From: Tyto alba
Taxonomy: Eukaryota; Chordata; Aves; Strigiformes; Tytonidae
Assembly: GCF_018691265.1 (NCBI RefSeq)
Contig: NW_024881301.1
Location: forward strand, 15,729,252 to 15,793,251
Direction: 5' to 3'
Length of the DNA: 64,000 nt
Both the position numbers and the translations under genes were made by a program. Position 1 is the first letter of the stretch; every line of letters begins with the position of its first letter. The notes beneath the pieces are model-generated. The model had not been told where the DNA came from and did no database searches. It saw only the letters and a program-made list of their open reading frames with translations. Below are positions 51,780 to 64,000 of the stretch, one piece after another.

Positions 51780-52190
51780 ACGATGAGGGCCATCTCTGCT
51801 GCAGTGTGTCAGTGACCTGGGACAAGGCTGCAGTGAAGAAAGTCTGGGATTGGCCCCCACAGGACCTCTCTTTCGCCAGTGGCAACTGCACAGGAGCTCA
51901 AGTCCTCAGCCCTGGCTCTCACCCAGACTACACTGTAGGGGTGCCTCTGTTGACCCAGACATCTGCCTACTGCCATGGTCCCCACAAGCATCCCCAGTCA
52001 CCCTGGAGCTCCACCTGCCCCTGGTTTCTGGCACCAGTCCGGCTCTGTATCCCTTGCTTAGGATTTGTGGGACCATATTCCACTTCCATGTGGTCCGTGC
52101 CCTAGCAGCCATGTTGTCACCCATAGCTGCCAACTTGCTTCCTTCATGAATCCATCTGTCCTCACTGCTTTCTGACATTCAGACTCCCCA
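51780..52190. other. Second GC-rich island of unknown origin
   Basis: About 400 bases of GC-rich DNA (CCCACAGGACC, CACCCTGGAGCTCCACCTGC, GCCCTAGCAGCC) with sharp edges in AT-rich surroundings. Open frames of 99 codons exist in two + frames (51806-52105, 51850-52149) and one of 90 codons on -, with no family resemblance in any. Overlap in several frames argues that this is base composition and not a gene. I saw no evident similarity to the 40.92-41.59 kb island. It is possibly a retroelement or retrocopy fragment. Confidence 0.55.
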
Positions 52191-55100
52191 TGTAAGATAA
52201 TGAATTAGATGCTTCATTCGATATACATATTGAAAGTGTCCGAACTACCACATAAACCTTCAAAAAGGAGAAAGAAGATCAAGCAAGCATCCAGCCAGAA
52301 ATGATATAAAGAGGCAATACCATGGAGAGCAGCTTTTTTATCCATAGATTTCATGGATGGGGATCACAAGAATAAGAACAGGACGAATCTTGGGTGGAGT
52401 CTGTAAGATAAGAGAAATGAGAAAACCATATTTCAGAGATTCTTCATCTAATCTTGAAAATTCTGTTACAAAAATGTTAATGTTTTTTAGCTAGAGAGAG
52501 AAACTAGATACATTTTTGATGGACATCATATTATGGGGAAATTAGATGTTAACATTTAGAAGATAACTTCGGAAGTAATTGATTGGAAATTTTTCACTGA
52601 AATGTTTCTGACAGTAAATGAATAGTCAAAATCAAAATTTTTCCCAGAAAACTATTGTCTTCATTAAAAACTCAGTAAAAAAATTGAACTAATTTTAAAT
52701 TGTCAAAACATTCTACTTTTATATTCTTTAAATAAGAAATTTACATTTAATTTGTAAAAGACCATTTGCCTATAAAACTGGGTTTAGATTCCATATTTTA
52801 AGTTTTTGACTATTCTCAGTGCTGGCATTCTGGTGTCTCTCTGATAATTTTTATTCCTTTTAGTTTACAGTATTATATTTGAAAGAAAGAGTAAATATTT
52901 ACTATGAGAAGAAACTTTCATGCATATTCTAGTTTCTTTGTAATGTTGTGCTATACTGCGCAAAACATTTAAAATTTTACAAAGCAGGAAAAAGCAAAAT
53001 GTCAGATACATTTTTAGAAGAAACCAATGCTTTCTCTAAATGCCAAAATTTGGATGATTGCAGAAAATCAGTCTTATGAATTGGTAGCTTTTTGAGTGAT
53101 CATACATTGCAAAGGTAGTTTAAGACCTTAAATGTTTACCAGTGAGCTGTCTAGCCCATGGACAGGCAGAACCAGTTCTTCCTTCAGGCTCTACTTCTTT
53201 ATTCTAATTTGATACTGATTTCTTTCACAGAAAACTTAAAAATGGTCAAGCTTACTTCTAAAAAAATCTGTGTTCAGCGTTCGGACAGAGAATGTTTAAT
53301 ATTGATAGGAAAGCACACATCAACTTTTGGAAAAGAAAACAATGAATGCAATAATCAAAATATTTTGCAAACATGACTTTAAAACATTTGTGTTTAGGGT
53401 AAAGGATTTATTTTATTTTACTTGTTTATATTTAAATTTCTCTGTGTATTTCCTTCTAATGATGCACTGAAAAGATATAATTTGTAGCTATAACAACAGC
53501 TGGACAAACAGAATCTTCATGTTAGAACTTTATTCTTCTATCTTTTTGATAGATGTTCAAACTTGTCAGAAACAAAATAAAAAAACACAATAAATCATAC
53601 AAGAACGAGGGAAAGTAAATATCAAAGTAAAACACATAGTTATCACTAGTAGGCAATAACCACTTGAGAAAATACTGAAAATTATTTTTACATATATTCT
53701 ACTAAATGCGTTAAAAACTTTGGTAGTTTGAAAACATTTTATTGTATGTGCAACAACAAAATATAGCAACATTTTGACACCATTAGCTATATCATTATGG
53801 TATGAGCAATTCTCAGCACCATTTTTCAATCTTGTATTATGTGTACTCCAAAATAGGTACTTCTTACCCATAATATAATACATGTATGTAATAGGCTATA
53901 CTTTTTTGACAAAATACCAAATTTATGTCCAACATAACTTAATGTTTTTTTTTCACTGTCTTCTGGAAAACTCTGTGAATTACAAAATCTAAAGGCTACT
54001 GACATATTCTTTCACACAAACTTTGGTTAGTTAAAATTTCTACATAGTGCTTTCCCAAATCTGATAAAAATGCTCTAAATTTAATTTAAGTTTCAAGAAT
54101 TTTGGCGGGAAAGCTATGATACCTTTAAACTTAGTTTTACTGCTATAGAGATATGATTCTACATGTACGGTCTATTGGAAAATATTTGAACATATTTAGA
54201 ATTCAAAAGTTTTTTTTAGTCAAATATTTCTTTTTTTCTAAGTAAAAAAGCAAGAGAAGTTAAAAATGGGAAAATTCTATGTTTTCAATCTGTCATCATA
54301 ATTTAATACTTGGCAAAGTGCTTACAAAGATCACAGATTTCTTTTATTGTTAGTTACAATATTTTCTTGTATTCCATCTAGATTAAAATAAAGGACTGGG
54401 GTGGAGATGTGATGATTTTTTGTAAGATTTCTTATGATATTACTTTTTTTATTTTAAGGTCACAGTAGCAGATTTGATCTTGTGATTATCACTTATGAAC
54501 AAAGTTAAATATGCATGTAAATTTTGTATCTATCAAAGCAGCTTTCTACTTCCTTCATTTAACTGCATCATAGAAATAAATTCATGTTGGTGTACTTTAT
54601 ATCCCACCCTGTTCTTTGTACAGTGAAATTAAAGCCTCTTACTTGATATAACGTAATCAGCTGGGTTTATACTGGTTGTCTTATCTCAACTGAAATATCA
54701 GTTTTCAAAAGTGTTTTTCCCTGCCTTTTTCCTTCAAAATAGCTTTACAGAAACATAATGCCAGAAAGATTTTGGAAAAATAAGATTTTATAGTGTAGCT
54801 GAGAAACCAGCTCCTAGCATGCTATATGCTGACTGACTTTTTATCTTGCAATCATGCTAAATACATTCTTAAACCCTTTGTTTTCTGAGCAATGCCATCT
54901 TTTGCAGAACACACCATTGGTATGCCTTATTAATACATCATTTGCATGACAGATTCAATGGCATGCTGAAGTAACAGCTCATCAGAGCAGCAGCACACTG
55001 ATGATTTATCACTGTAACATATCATCAGAAAGAGGCACACTAATAATATATGATTAAAAAAACCCTACAGAGGTATTATGCAGGAGTGGATTCAACTCAG

Positions 55101-58099
55101 GCACAAGAATAATGGCATAACTTGTAAACCTTCAAACCATTGTCACTGATGTAACAGCATTTGCATTCTTGCAGAGTGTCACATTTTTGTCTGCTAGATG
55201 TCTCATCCCTTCTGCATGAATCCTGAAGCTCTATGGACATGCAAGGTGTCATCTCACTAGTACAGTCTCTCTGGCTTATCTTGACATAGGACAATGTTTT
55301 AACTATTCTGCAGGGTCTGAGTTTACTTCCTTCTCTGTTATGGCTAATAAAGGCATAAAGAATATGACCCATAATGCACTGGTAATGTCCTTCTGAGAGA
55401 GGGTCTCAGAGAGTATGTCCTGAAATATGATGCACACAAAGAGGACTGTGGCATTTATTATCACTAGTTACAAGGTCAAAGTCAGTGGCATACAAAACAT
55501 GAACTTAAAGTTGGATACACAGAGAATACATTGCTTAAAGATTGTCTACTAAATTTGTTCTTGCTATTGGAAAGCTCTGCCACAAAGAGAAAGTTTGTAA
55601 GAACTTCTTTTTGGAAAACTAAGAACGGAATTTTGGTTTTGGAATGCTTAGCAAATGGAAAATACATGACATGATGTTGTAAATACTCCTTCTTTGGTCT
55701 CAGTCTTAGAAACTTAGGAACTCTGCTCCTTTTCTGCAGTAGACATTGAGGTATTCAGAAATTAATTCTCTGGGCATATAATTTTGTTGAAGTGTCTCAT
55801 CCTTTTTTATTACATTATTACATTATCTTTGACTAATATAAAATGATTCCACTATGTGCAAGGGGTTGGACATTTCCATCTAACCAGTTTATTCAAGTTA
55901 ATTGAAAGCATCCTAAAAATGAATCTTACCATTACTAAAAATGTGCTTATTAATTTAAATATTTATGTAGTGTGATCTGTTAGAAATCATTAGAAGACCA
56001 AGGTAACAATAACTAAATATGTTATTAATAAATTAATCATAATATTTATTAAAAATATAGATATCTGATTAGTTAACTGACCCAGAGAAAAATATTTTCT
56101 GCATGACTTATGCCGGCCATTTAGGAACAAATATGATGCCTATATATCATCAAAGTAGTGTGCAAAACTTTGCTAACTAATCTATTTATGCTAATACATT
56201 TATTTAAGCACTTGAATCTAAATGACTTTTATGAGTCAGGCAGAACATTTTTATGTTTTCACAGAATTTTTTTCTACAGACCCTTCCTTTATGGGTCATT
56301 TTCCTTTTTCTAAACCACTTGGTAATCACTGCACAAAGTAAAACTATCTGGAGCTACCTGCAGGTCAACTACACTGCTAACTTTAGAATAAAAGGGCAAA
56401 AAGTGACAAATCATAGAGTTTCATTTCTTCTCCTGATTTGGATTTTTCTGTATACCACCAAGATAATTTCTTTCATCTGGATATAGTACACAGTCAGCAG
56501 TAGAGGAAATGTAAGGTCTTTCTTCTCAAAGTGTTCCTACATCCGTGTATCTGTAGATGTACAACAGAATTTAGTGGGTTTTGTGGAAAGACTTAATTTT
56601 TGGTGTGTCTTCTTCTGAATTCTCCTCTTCCTGATGTAGTTTTTACTGAAAAATTTCAATTACTATATAATTCCAAGACCAATGACATCTAGAGTCCAAG
56701 ATTTCTCATAATCTCTAGCTCCACAGATATATTATTTTCAAAGACTATAGTATAATGTTTTGCTTTGTTTAACAGATTATTCTTGCCTTTGCTCCCACAG
56801 TTCAAAAGTATTTAACTTGTTTAACTGTCACTTTTGCTATACTTCAAAAGAAAAATGATGTATCAAAAAAACTTGCCCTGTCATGTTATTACTATTTTAA
56901 CATATAATGTCACTGACACATTTGATAAGTAACAAAATGTTTAGTAAAGATATTTCACACTAGCAATATTATGGAACTAATTTAAACATGTGGTTTGTAT
57001 TTTATTTTTTTTTTTTTTAATTCAGTATGGTTTTGGAAGGTGCATTTATTTTACTTCTCTTATTTTGTTTGGACTGTCAAGGTGTTTTAATCACCTGACT
57101 TCTATATACTACCTTATTTTTGGTCAATCAATCCTCCTGTAGAAAAAAATTTGAAAGAACTGAAATTACCTAATGAAGTCTCCAGTAAAACAATTCTATA
57201 ACAATATTCAATAGCAGGTTTCCTACACCAATTCTGGAGGTTGTCAGTAGAGGTGATTTTTCTTAGGCTTTGATTCAGAATGGTTTAAATCTTGACATAT
57301 ACTGACAGTTTGTATTTTTGTCTTTCTGTGCTATGTCAAACATGTATTGAGGTGTCTCAGGGGTTCTGTTAGAAGTCTCCCATTCTTTGTAATCTGTCTG
57401 CTGCCTTTAGCTGCTCTGGTTTGACTGGGTGATAGAGGCTTTCATTACTATCCAGAAACAAAAAAAAAAAAAAAAAAAAAGCTGATTTACCTGTTTTTTT
57501 TCAATCAAACCATTATTATCATACTTCCTTTTATATGTCAAATAATGCTAGATGGATTAAGTGAATTAAAAACAACACTGAAAGAAATGAAATTATTCCA
57601 CTGAAGTTGGCACTTATATCAAAGACTTTTTAATTAGTGGTGAATTAACTGTACCCAGGATTATGAACCTGCTCATGACAAGGACAAATTATTTTCCACA
57701 TACCTAAATAATAACACTGAGACAACTCAGCATATTTTCTAGCTTTTTCAGCTCACTCTATTGATATCAACGTAGGCTCAGTATCAATTTTAAAACATTT
57801 CTTGCCTCACCAGACCTTGTTTGCCCTTGAATTCCCTTTGCTTAACAAGCTGTTCTTTCTTCATATTCTGGTCGAGTTCTAAGTGCTCAAGATGCCAATC
57901 TGCTGATTGTGCCAAAATTGAAGCTGAATCAGCCAGTGAAATTGCCTTGACATCTACAATGCTGGAAGCATTACACTTTTCAAATCCAAACTGAAGGCAT
58001 TTCAAGATTATTTTTACTTCCCTGAATTCAAATTATTAAATTAATTAAATGCACATAATATTCTGGGGGAGTTTGGGATCTGCATCAGAAGACAGGCAC
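52191..58099. other. Intergenic, AT-rich, no gene seen
   Basis: No gene, RNA gene or recognisable element. A 21-base A-run lies at 57460-57480. Open frames such as 53566-53883 (-) have no recognisable features. Confidence 0.65.
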
Positions 58100-58578
58100 T
58101 GATGTTCTGGAATGAGCCCAGTGGAGGGCCACTAAGATGGTCAGGGAGCTGAAGCACATGACATACAAGGAAAGTCTGAGAGGGGGAGAGATGTCTGTTC
58201 AGCCAGAAGAAAAGATAACTTATTACTAAACCTTATTACTGACAGCAACTACTTCAACCATGGGCACAGACAGGGTCAGAGCAGATATTTCTGAAAGTAC
58301 AAAGTGGTAGTATGAAAGGCAATGGACAGAAACTGAAACATGGGAAATTCTAGTTACATATTAGGAATTATTTATTTGTTTGTTTATCTTACCTTGAGGA
58401 TGGTCAAATATTGGGACAGAGGCCTAGATAGGTTGTGTCCCCAATCTTGGGGGTGTTCAAGACGTAGCTGAACAGAAGTTTGAGCAATGTGGTTTGATTA
58501 GACTTGCTTTAAGCAAAGTATCAGAGTAGATGACTTCTGGAGGTGTCTTCTACCCTGAATTGTTCTACAGTTATTACA
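58100..58578 (+). mobile_element. CR1 LINE 3' fragment
   Basis: A 5'-truncated CR1 copy in + orientation. In order, I see a GGAGGGCCACTAAGATGGTC segment, GAAGCACATGACATACAAGG, GAAAGTCTGAGAGGGGGAGA and TGTTCAGCCAGAAGAAAAGA (all classic CR1 3' body). A diverged middle follows, then GGGGGTGTTCAAGACGTAGC, GTAGATGACTTCTGGAGGTG and a terminal TCTTCTACCCTGAATTGTTC. Internal deletions and substitutions are many, so it is an old copy with no coding capacity. CR1 is the dominant LINE family of birds and other reptiles, which supports the source assignment. Confidence 0.88.
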
Positions 58579-58812
58579 GTTATATACATTTTTCATTCTC
58601 AGACACCTAACGTTTGTAATAATTGTAACAATCTGTAGTATGCTTCATACTGTACTAGGGTTTATTATTTGTCTGTGGTCCCTGTTTGAATAAACTAGCT
58701 GTATACAACAGTATGAGATCAGATTTCTTTTCATTTCACTTTATGCATGTAACTTCCAAGGCAGTAAGTGGAGTACAACACCAAAAATTATTTGAATTAT
58801 TGACACAAACAG

Positions 58813-58844
<32 letters not shown>

Positions 58845-61800
58845 CAGCTTGATGAGAGTAAATTTGTGTCACTTCTTGGGTAAAAAAGATTTTGAAAAAT
58901 GAGGAAGGAATGACATTGCCAACCTGTGCTCCTGGAAAAGTATATGGATCAAAAGCAGTAATGTGGGCAACCCAAATCCCCAGTTGTGGGCTGAAGTCAG
59001 CTAGGAAGAGCTGCTGAAACTGGTATTGCTGGGGTCACTTAGGTTCCAGCTCTGTGCTCAACCCAGAGTCCTTCTCGATGTTGCAGGAGAACAGAAGGAA
59101 GTGTCATTAATTTTCTAGATACTTGTAAAACTCACTTGTTTCAAGGTATTACAGATTTTGGTAGAGGGAAGGCTTTAGCATCCAGTTCATACAGCCTGGA
59201 AGGGTTGGTCACAGTGAGTTTATAGAGAATTAGAATCTGTTTATTTCACTTTGGTTCATCTTTGTATTTTATGTTGTGACATTTGTGTGGCACTATGGCA
59301 AATTATTGAGGAGCAAACATAAAACACTTACTGTTTCAGTAGCATTTTATATTTGCTTTATACTTACTTTGTACCAGTAGCATTATTTCATAAAGTGATG
59401 GACAGTAGAGGATAAAGATTTTGCTTTGTGTTTTTTTAAGAGTTGCTATTAATAAAGTCAACATTTGCTAACATTTGTCAGGCAATTATCATAGTTATGG
59501 CAACTGATTCCTAGATTGAATAAAGAGGATATAATTTAGTAGCTGACACCATCATTTTTTCTAGTGACCACATTACTTTATTTTTAATGTAATGGGCACG
59601 AAAAGTACCATTTATGTAGCCCTGCAGAGGACTATCTTCATATCCTTCAATAAAATGCAGATACTGTTTCTAATATCTGCTTTTTATGCTTGCTGTTTAT
59701 AACACATCCTGATCAGAGATATGGCAAGATTATGACAGCAGCTACATTAACATGCTGGTTTTATACTTAGGAATGCCATAAAAAGAAACATAGTCTTCCA
59801 GCTTTTATTTTTTACTTTTAATTCCAAAATTTGGACATTTAAATTCTTAATCAGATTCTCTCATAAGTGTTTTCCAGGGATTTTATCCAGATCTACTTAA
59901 CAGCATGGCAAAATGTAGCTCTAAGAAACATTTGTTGCCAAAAATGAAATTCTGAAATATGATTATGGTTTACCTATTATCTTTCAAGGCACAGTATGGC
60001 ACTGTGTTATGCACGAAGAAATATGATAGGTACGAAAATATAAAGAAGGAATGTCTCTTGTAATGGGATTACAAAATCAAAACAGACTACTATGTAAACT
60101 TAGTAATTGCTACAAGGCTCTTCTAAAGTGGGAGGCTGAAGAAAATCAATAACTACATTTTATGAGCTATATTGTTAAATAGGGGGTGAATGTGACATTT
60201 TTCAAACCTGTATAAAGTCAAAGTAGAGTAAGTTAAACTAAATATTTTTAAACCAAAATAACATCACAGTTTTGCTAATGGCACTCATCTTCAAGTCTGT
60301 TGTTCTACTATGAACCTATATCCACTGATGTCTCACTTCCCTACACTGATATAGGTGTCCATACATTGGAGGACTGTATTTCACAATTGCAATGATACCA
60401 GTCAAAATGATATGGCACTTTAGGTATGTGTGCACAGAGCATTAGCTCTGTAAGGGAGAGGGAGCTGTGACATTACTTCCCATGGCAGACTAATTCTGCA
60501 TTACAAAAAGCCTGTTCCATCCTACTCCGAATTAATAATTCTGCCCATACACACCAACCTCTTAAATGTCCTCTAAATGACTGCTGATTTTTCTCTACAA
60601 AAAAAAAAAGGTATCATTAAAATTCTGTGTTCAAAAACATATAAAAATGTTTAAACAAATTTCTGGCTCCAAGTAATATTTAATACCCCTGGCATTCATA
60701 AGTAATGAACTCATCTCCAGTCATGAAATGTGAAGTTAGTCAGCATAAAGCCATTACTTTTTCATATATTTAATTACATTAGGAGTGCTACATGCATGTT
60801 ACCAACCGTACATACATGGCTTTCAACACCTGAGATAAGTATTAAAAGACAACCAGCATTCCTTTCCTATAAGAAAGAAGAAAGAATGGATTTTATACAA
60901 GTGATTTTCTACTTAGGCAATGTTAAAACACCATAAAGGAGAAATATTAAACTTGTTATTTGAGGGGAAAAGCTATAAAGTGCAATATCCTATTTTAATA
61001 ATGCATAAATTTTTAGAGTTGCTCACAGAACAGGAAAACAGTTATGCATGGAATATCTTTAGAGTGCTTCAGGGCTTCAACTGTTTGCATTTAAGACAAC
61101 ATTTAAGAATTTCTTTCCCCCAAAATTATCCCTGCTTTTTACTTCTTGCTTTCATTTACCCTGAAACATGATAACTTCTTCAGCACTGATGTGGAACATT
61201 AGGGATCCAAGTTACATTACATTAAAATCTTTGGGGCCTTTCATTTATGCATTTTGCTTATCCAAACAGAACCAAACTTAGTTTGGGATCAGTAAGAGTT
61301 TTTCCTGGATGGAAAAATTAAGTACTGTTGGAAGTGTTCTCCACCTGTGTTACTCATTACTTCCTAGAAGAATTGAAATTATTTTAAGTAATAGCTCCAA
61401 ACAAATGGGAAAAGTGTCTTTAATGTATTCCCTGACATGCTTTGCTCATTCAACAGCATGATACATGTTTTTGAGGGTTCTGTCTCCTATACTAAGGTGT
61501 TTCAGTGTTCAGCAAGGTGTGAAAATGATGTATGGCTTGTGATGTTAGAGGGAATGTAGTGTTTCTTATAGATCAATGTAAATTAATGACTACTAAAGAG
61601 CTCTTCATTATGTTTGGTCATGGAGACCCTGTCATTTCTGGTCATATATTTCATGAAAAAATATGTTGATAGTTGACCAAAATAAGCTAAAATATGTCTA
61701 TTGCTTTTTGAAAGAAATTATAAGAAGAATTTGAATAGGATAGAAAATCTGTCAAAGTGTACACAGTTCCTCTTGGAAAGTCTTTTTCCCTACTCCTTAA

Positions 61801-64000
61801 ATTTGTTTGTAATTTTGATGGTTATTTTGAATTACTGTGCGAGTCCATAGTAGAAAAGAATAATTAAAATTAAAATGATTTAAATTCAAATTCAATAATG
61901 TTAATTTTAAAATATTTTGGTGATTTCAACATAGTTGAAAATATTTATCTTATATTCCAATTTGCATTAATATCTGTAGTTTACTTATAACTAAATTTGA
62001 ACTTGAATGTTTGAAACTAAAAATAAAATTGTTAACTAAATATTATTTTAAAAATATATATAGTATTAAAACAAAGTTCACGTTGAAAATATAAGTTTGA
62101 CAATTTGATTAATTTCAGTGGGAAAATAATAAATCTGAAAAGTTTTAGCCAGTTCCATTATTATTATTCCTACTCATTTGGATTTGAGGAAAAAAAGCTC
62201 CACAAAACATTAAACATATTTTTGGCAATATGTTAGAGAAGTTTAAGGAATTTTTCATATGGAGTCTACTGTCTCCTCCATTTTAAACTTTCATGCTGAA
62301 CCCTGTAGCTGGTAGTATATACTTTTTTGCTCTATTGTTATATACAAAACAGTTTTTACATAAAACAATATTGAATTACTGGTTGGCAGCAGAACAAATA
62401 TTCATTCAAATTCTCAAATAGTCTTCAACTGTATTATCAATTTTAAGATATAAAATATATTTGAAAACACTGTCAAGAGGCCTTATCCATGAATGAAGGG
62501 GAACATTTTTAATTACCCCATCTTAGCTAAACAGAGATAACACCCATCTGGAAGGTAATATTATCTTGAGCCATCATTTGTGGTGACTAGATTATATTGT
62601 TAGGCCCCACATGTTACTGTTAATGTTGCAATGATCTCTCCATGATCCTTCACCTTCTCTTGAATGATCCAGAAATTTACCACATATGTATTTTGAGAAT
62701 TAGTTATATCAGGGAAATTGTTCTTACCTCATGGCATCGCACATATGCAGACAAGTTTCCCATTAACAATAAAATTATATCCTTTGATATTTTACACATA
62801 TTGAAAGTGGAATGAACTAATTTCTCAGACTTCACTTAAGTTTTCACCCCATCATCATTCAAAACAGAGCAGAAACATGGTTAATATGATTCTGAGTCAT
62901 ACTGGAAATTAATTTCATACTGGAAGAACATATACTAGAAAATACAATCTAACTTGAGGTAGAAAGGGCAAATATTTGAGCTAATTTTAAAAAATAAAAT
63001 TATATACTGAGGAGGGAATATTGATAATCCTTTTCCTGATAAAAATCTATATACAATGTTACCTCAATTAGTCACATTATAAATATATATTAATTTTTAG
63101 TTTATGTAAAAGCAAGTTGGAAAAAAATACCTTTACTGTAATCAAAGGACACATCAGCTTTTCTCTGTTTCTGGGTGATAATTAATTTGCTTTCATACAA
63201 TTCTGTCATGTGTTTTGTTCCTGTTTGTTAATATAAAAATTCTTGCTATATCTGTGATTCTGCTAAAGTATTTTAATATGGAAAAAAGAAAAACGCCAAA
63301 TAAATACACTTGTGGTATCAGAGTGAAGAGTTTACATTCTGTAAAAAAATATAAAGCATTTTATGGCACACAGAGTAGACGATGAATTTGAATATACAAA
63401 AGAAATGTTTCCTGTTCATGTATTGCAGTAAGAAGTATACTGTCTTGCTCAAATCATAACACCACACCACATTAGTTTGTAATATGGCAGCCTCTGCATG
63501 GTAACCAAGTTTTATTATTAACTTTTAGTCTATTTAAGAAAAAAAAAAAAAAAGTCAATTAAATTGTTTTGTGAAGAAAAGTAAAAAATTACACTGAAAT
63601 TCTGGTATAAAGATTTTTCCATAATTTTCATGTTTCAGACAGTGCTCAAGCTCTCATTAACTTCCTTTTTTTTTTTTTTTCTTCAAACTTAGAATCAAGT
63701 GGATTGTGCAGAAAGGGTCACTTTGATGATATAATTTAGATACTTAAAATCTGATAATCTTTTTCCTCTCTAGTTCATTTCCACTTAGGGCTCAGTAAAA
63801 GTAGAACTGCCAATCAAATATTAATTGTACAATTAATAATTCTATGTTTTTCTGACACTTAAGCAAAATTGATTGAGCAAGGAAGAGAAATATTCCTTTC
63901 TCAATACAACTGGTAGCTTCATCCTCTCAAAGAGAATATTAGGGCTTCCAGATTAAGGACCCTCAACTCATAATAAGAAGCAGATTTCTAGCTTCATAAT
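58579..64000. other. Intergenic, AT-rich, no gene seen
   Basis: It contains a 27-base A-run at 58813-58839 and A/T-runs near 63539 and 63669. A moderately GC-richer patch at 58920-59220 was not recognised. Open frames at 60730-60936 and 60920-61171 have no family resemblance. The window ends in plain intergenic sequence. Confidence 0.65.
58813..58839. repeat. Poly(A) tract
   Basis: 27 consecutive A, about 235 bases after the end of the CR1 copy. It is too far to be its tail, and CR1 elements usually lack one. Confidence 0.88.

Noticed and set aside
51806..52149. Two 99-codon frames in the second GC-rich island
   Set aside because: They overlap in different frames and have no family resemblance. 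GC composition explains them.

Overview
The window is vertebrate nuclear DNA, most likely from a bird. It is AT-rich, its coding sequence is split by GT-AG introns, and it holds decayed CR1 LINE fragments plus one long-terminal-repeat copy of a type I recognise as common in birds. No prokaryotic features, RNA genes or CRISPR arrays are visible.

The only convincing gene is on the + strand: the 3' part of a classical type II cadherin, best matched to CDH7 (cadherin-7). Five consecutive coding exons (4169-4305, 6284-6405, 7938-8055, 10155-10406, 17862-18355) join in frame with consensus splice sites. They give about 374 residues: most of EC4, all of EC5, the transmembrane helix and the complete cytoplasmic tail with its p120-catenin and beta-catenin binding segments. 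The first part of the protein (signal peptide, propeptide, EC1-EC3, start of EC4) lies upstream of the window. A 3' UTR follows the stop codon and may end near an AATAAA and A-tract at about 20.49-20.53 kb.

Region by region: 1-2500 is a very large CCTT/CCTG tetranucleotide array inside the upstream CDH7 intron. 2.5-18.36 kb holds the five exons and four introns, with simple repeats and a short minisatellite. 18.36-20.53 kb is the probable 3' UTR. 20.5-64 kb is intergenic and has no recognisable gene. It contains simple repeats, an old CR1 copy (about 31.9-32.75 kb), an unidentified GC-rich island (40.92-41.59 kb) beside a solo avian ERV LTR (about 41.79-42.77 kb), two further CR1 3' ends (about 43.87-43.95 and 58.10-58.58 kb), and a second unidentified GC-rich island (51.78-52.19 kb).

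I found no clear undescribed gene system. The most notable structures are the tetramer array, which keeps strict 4-nt register for about 625 units and varies almost only as T or G at one position, and the two GC-rich islands of unknown origin.
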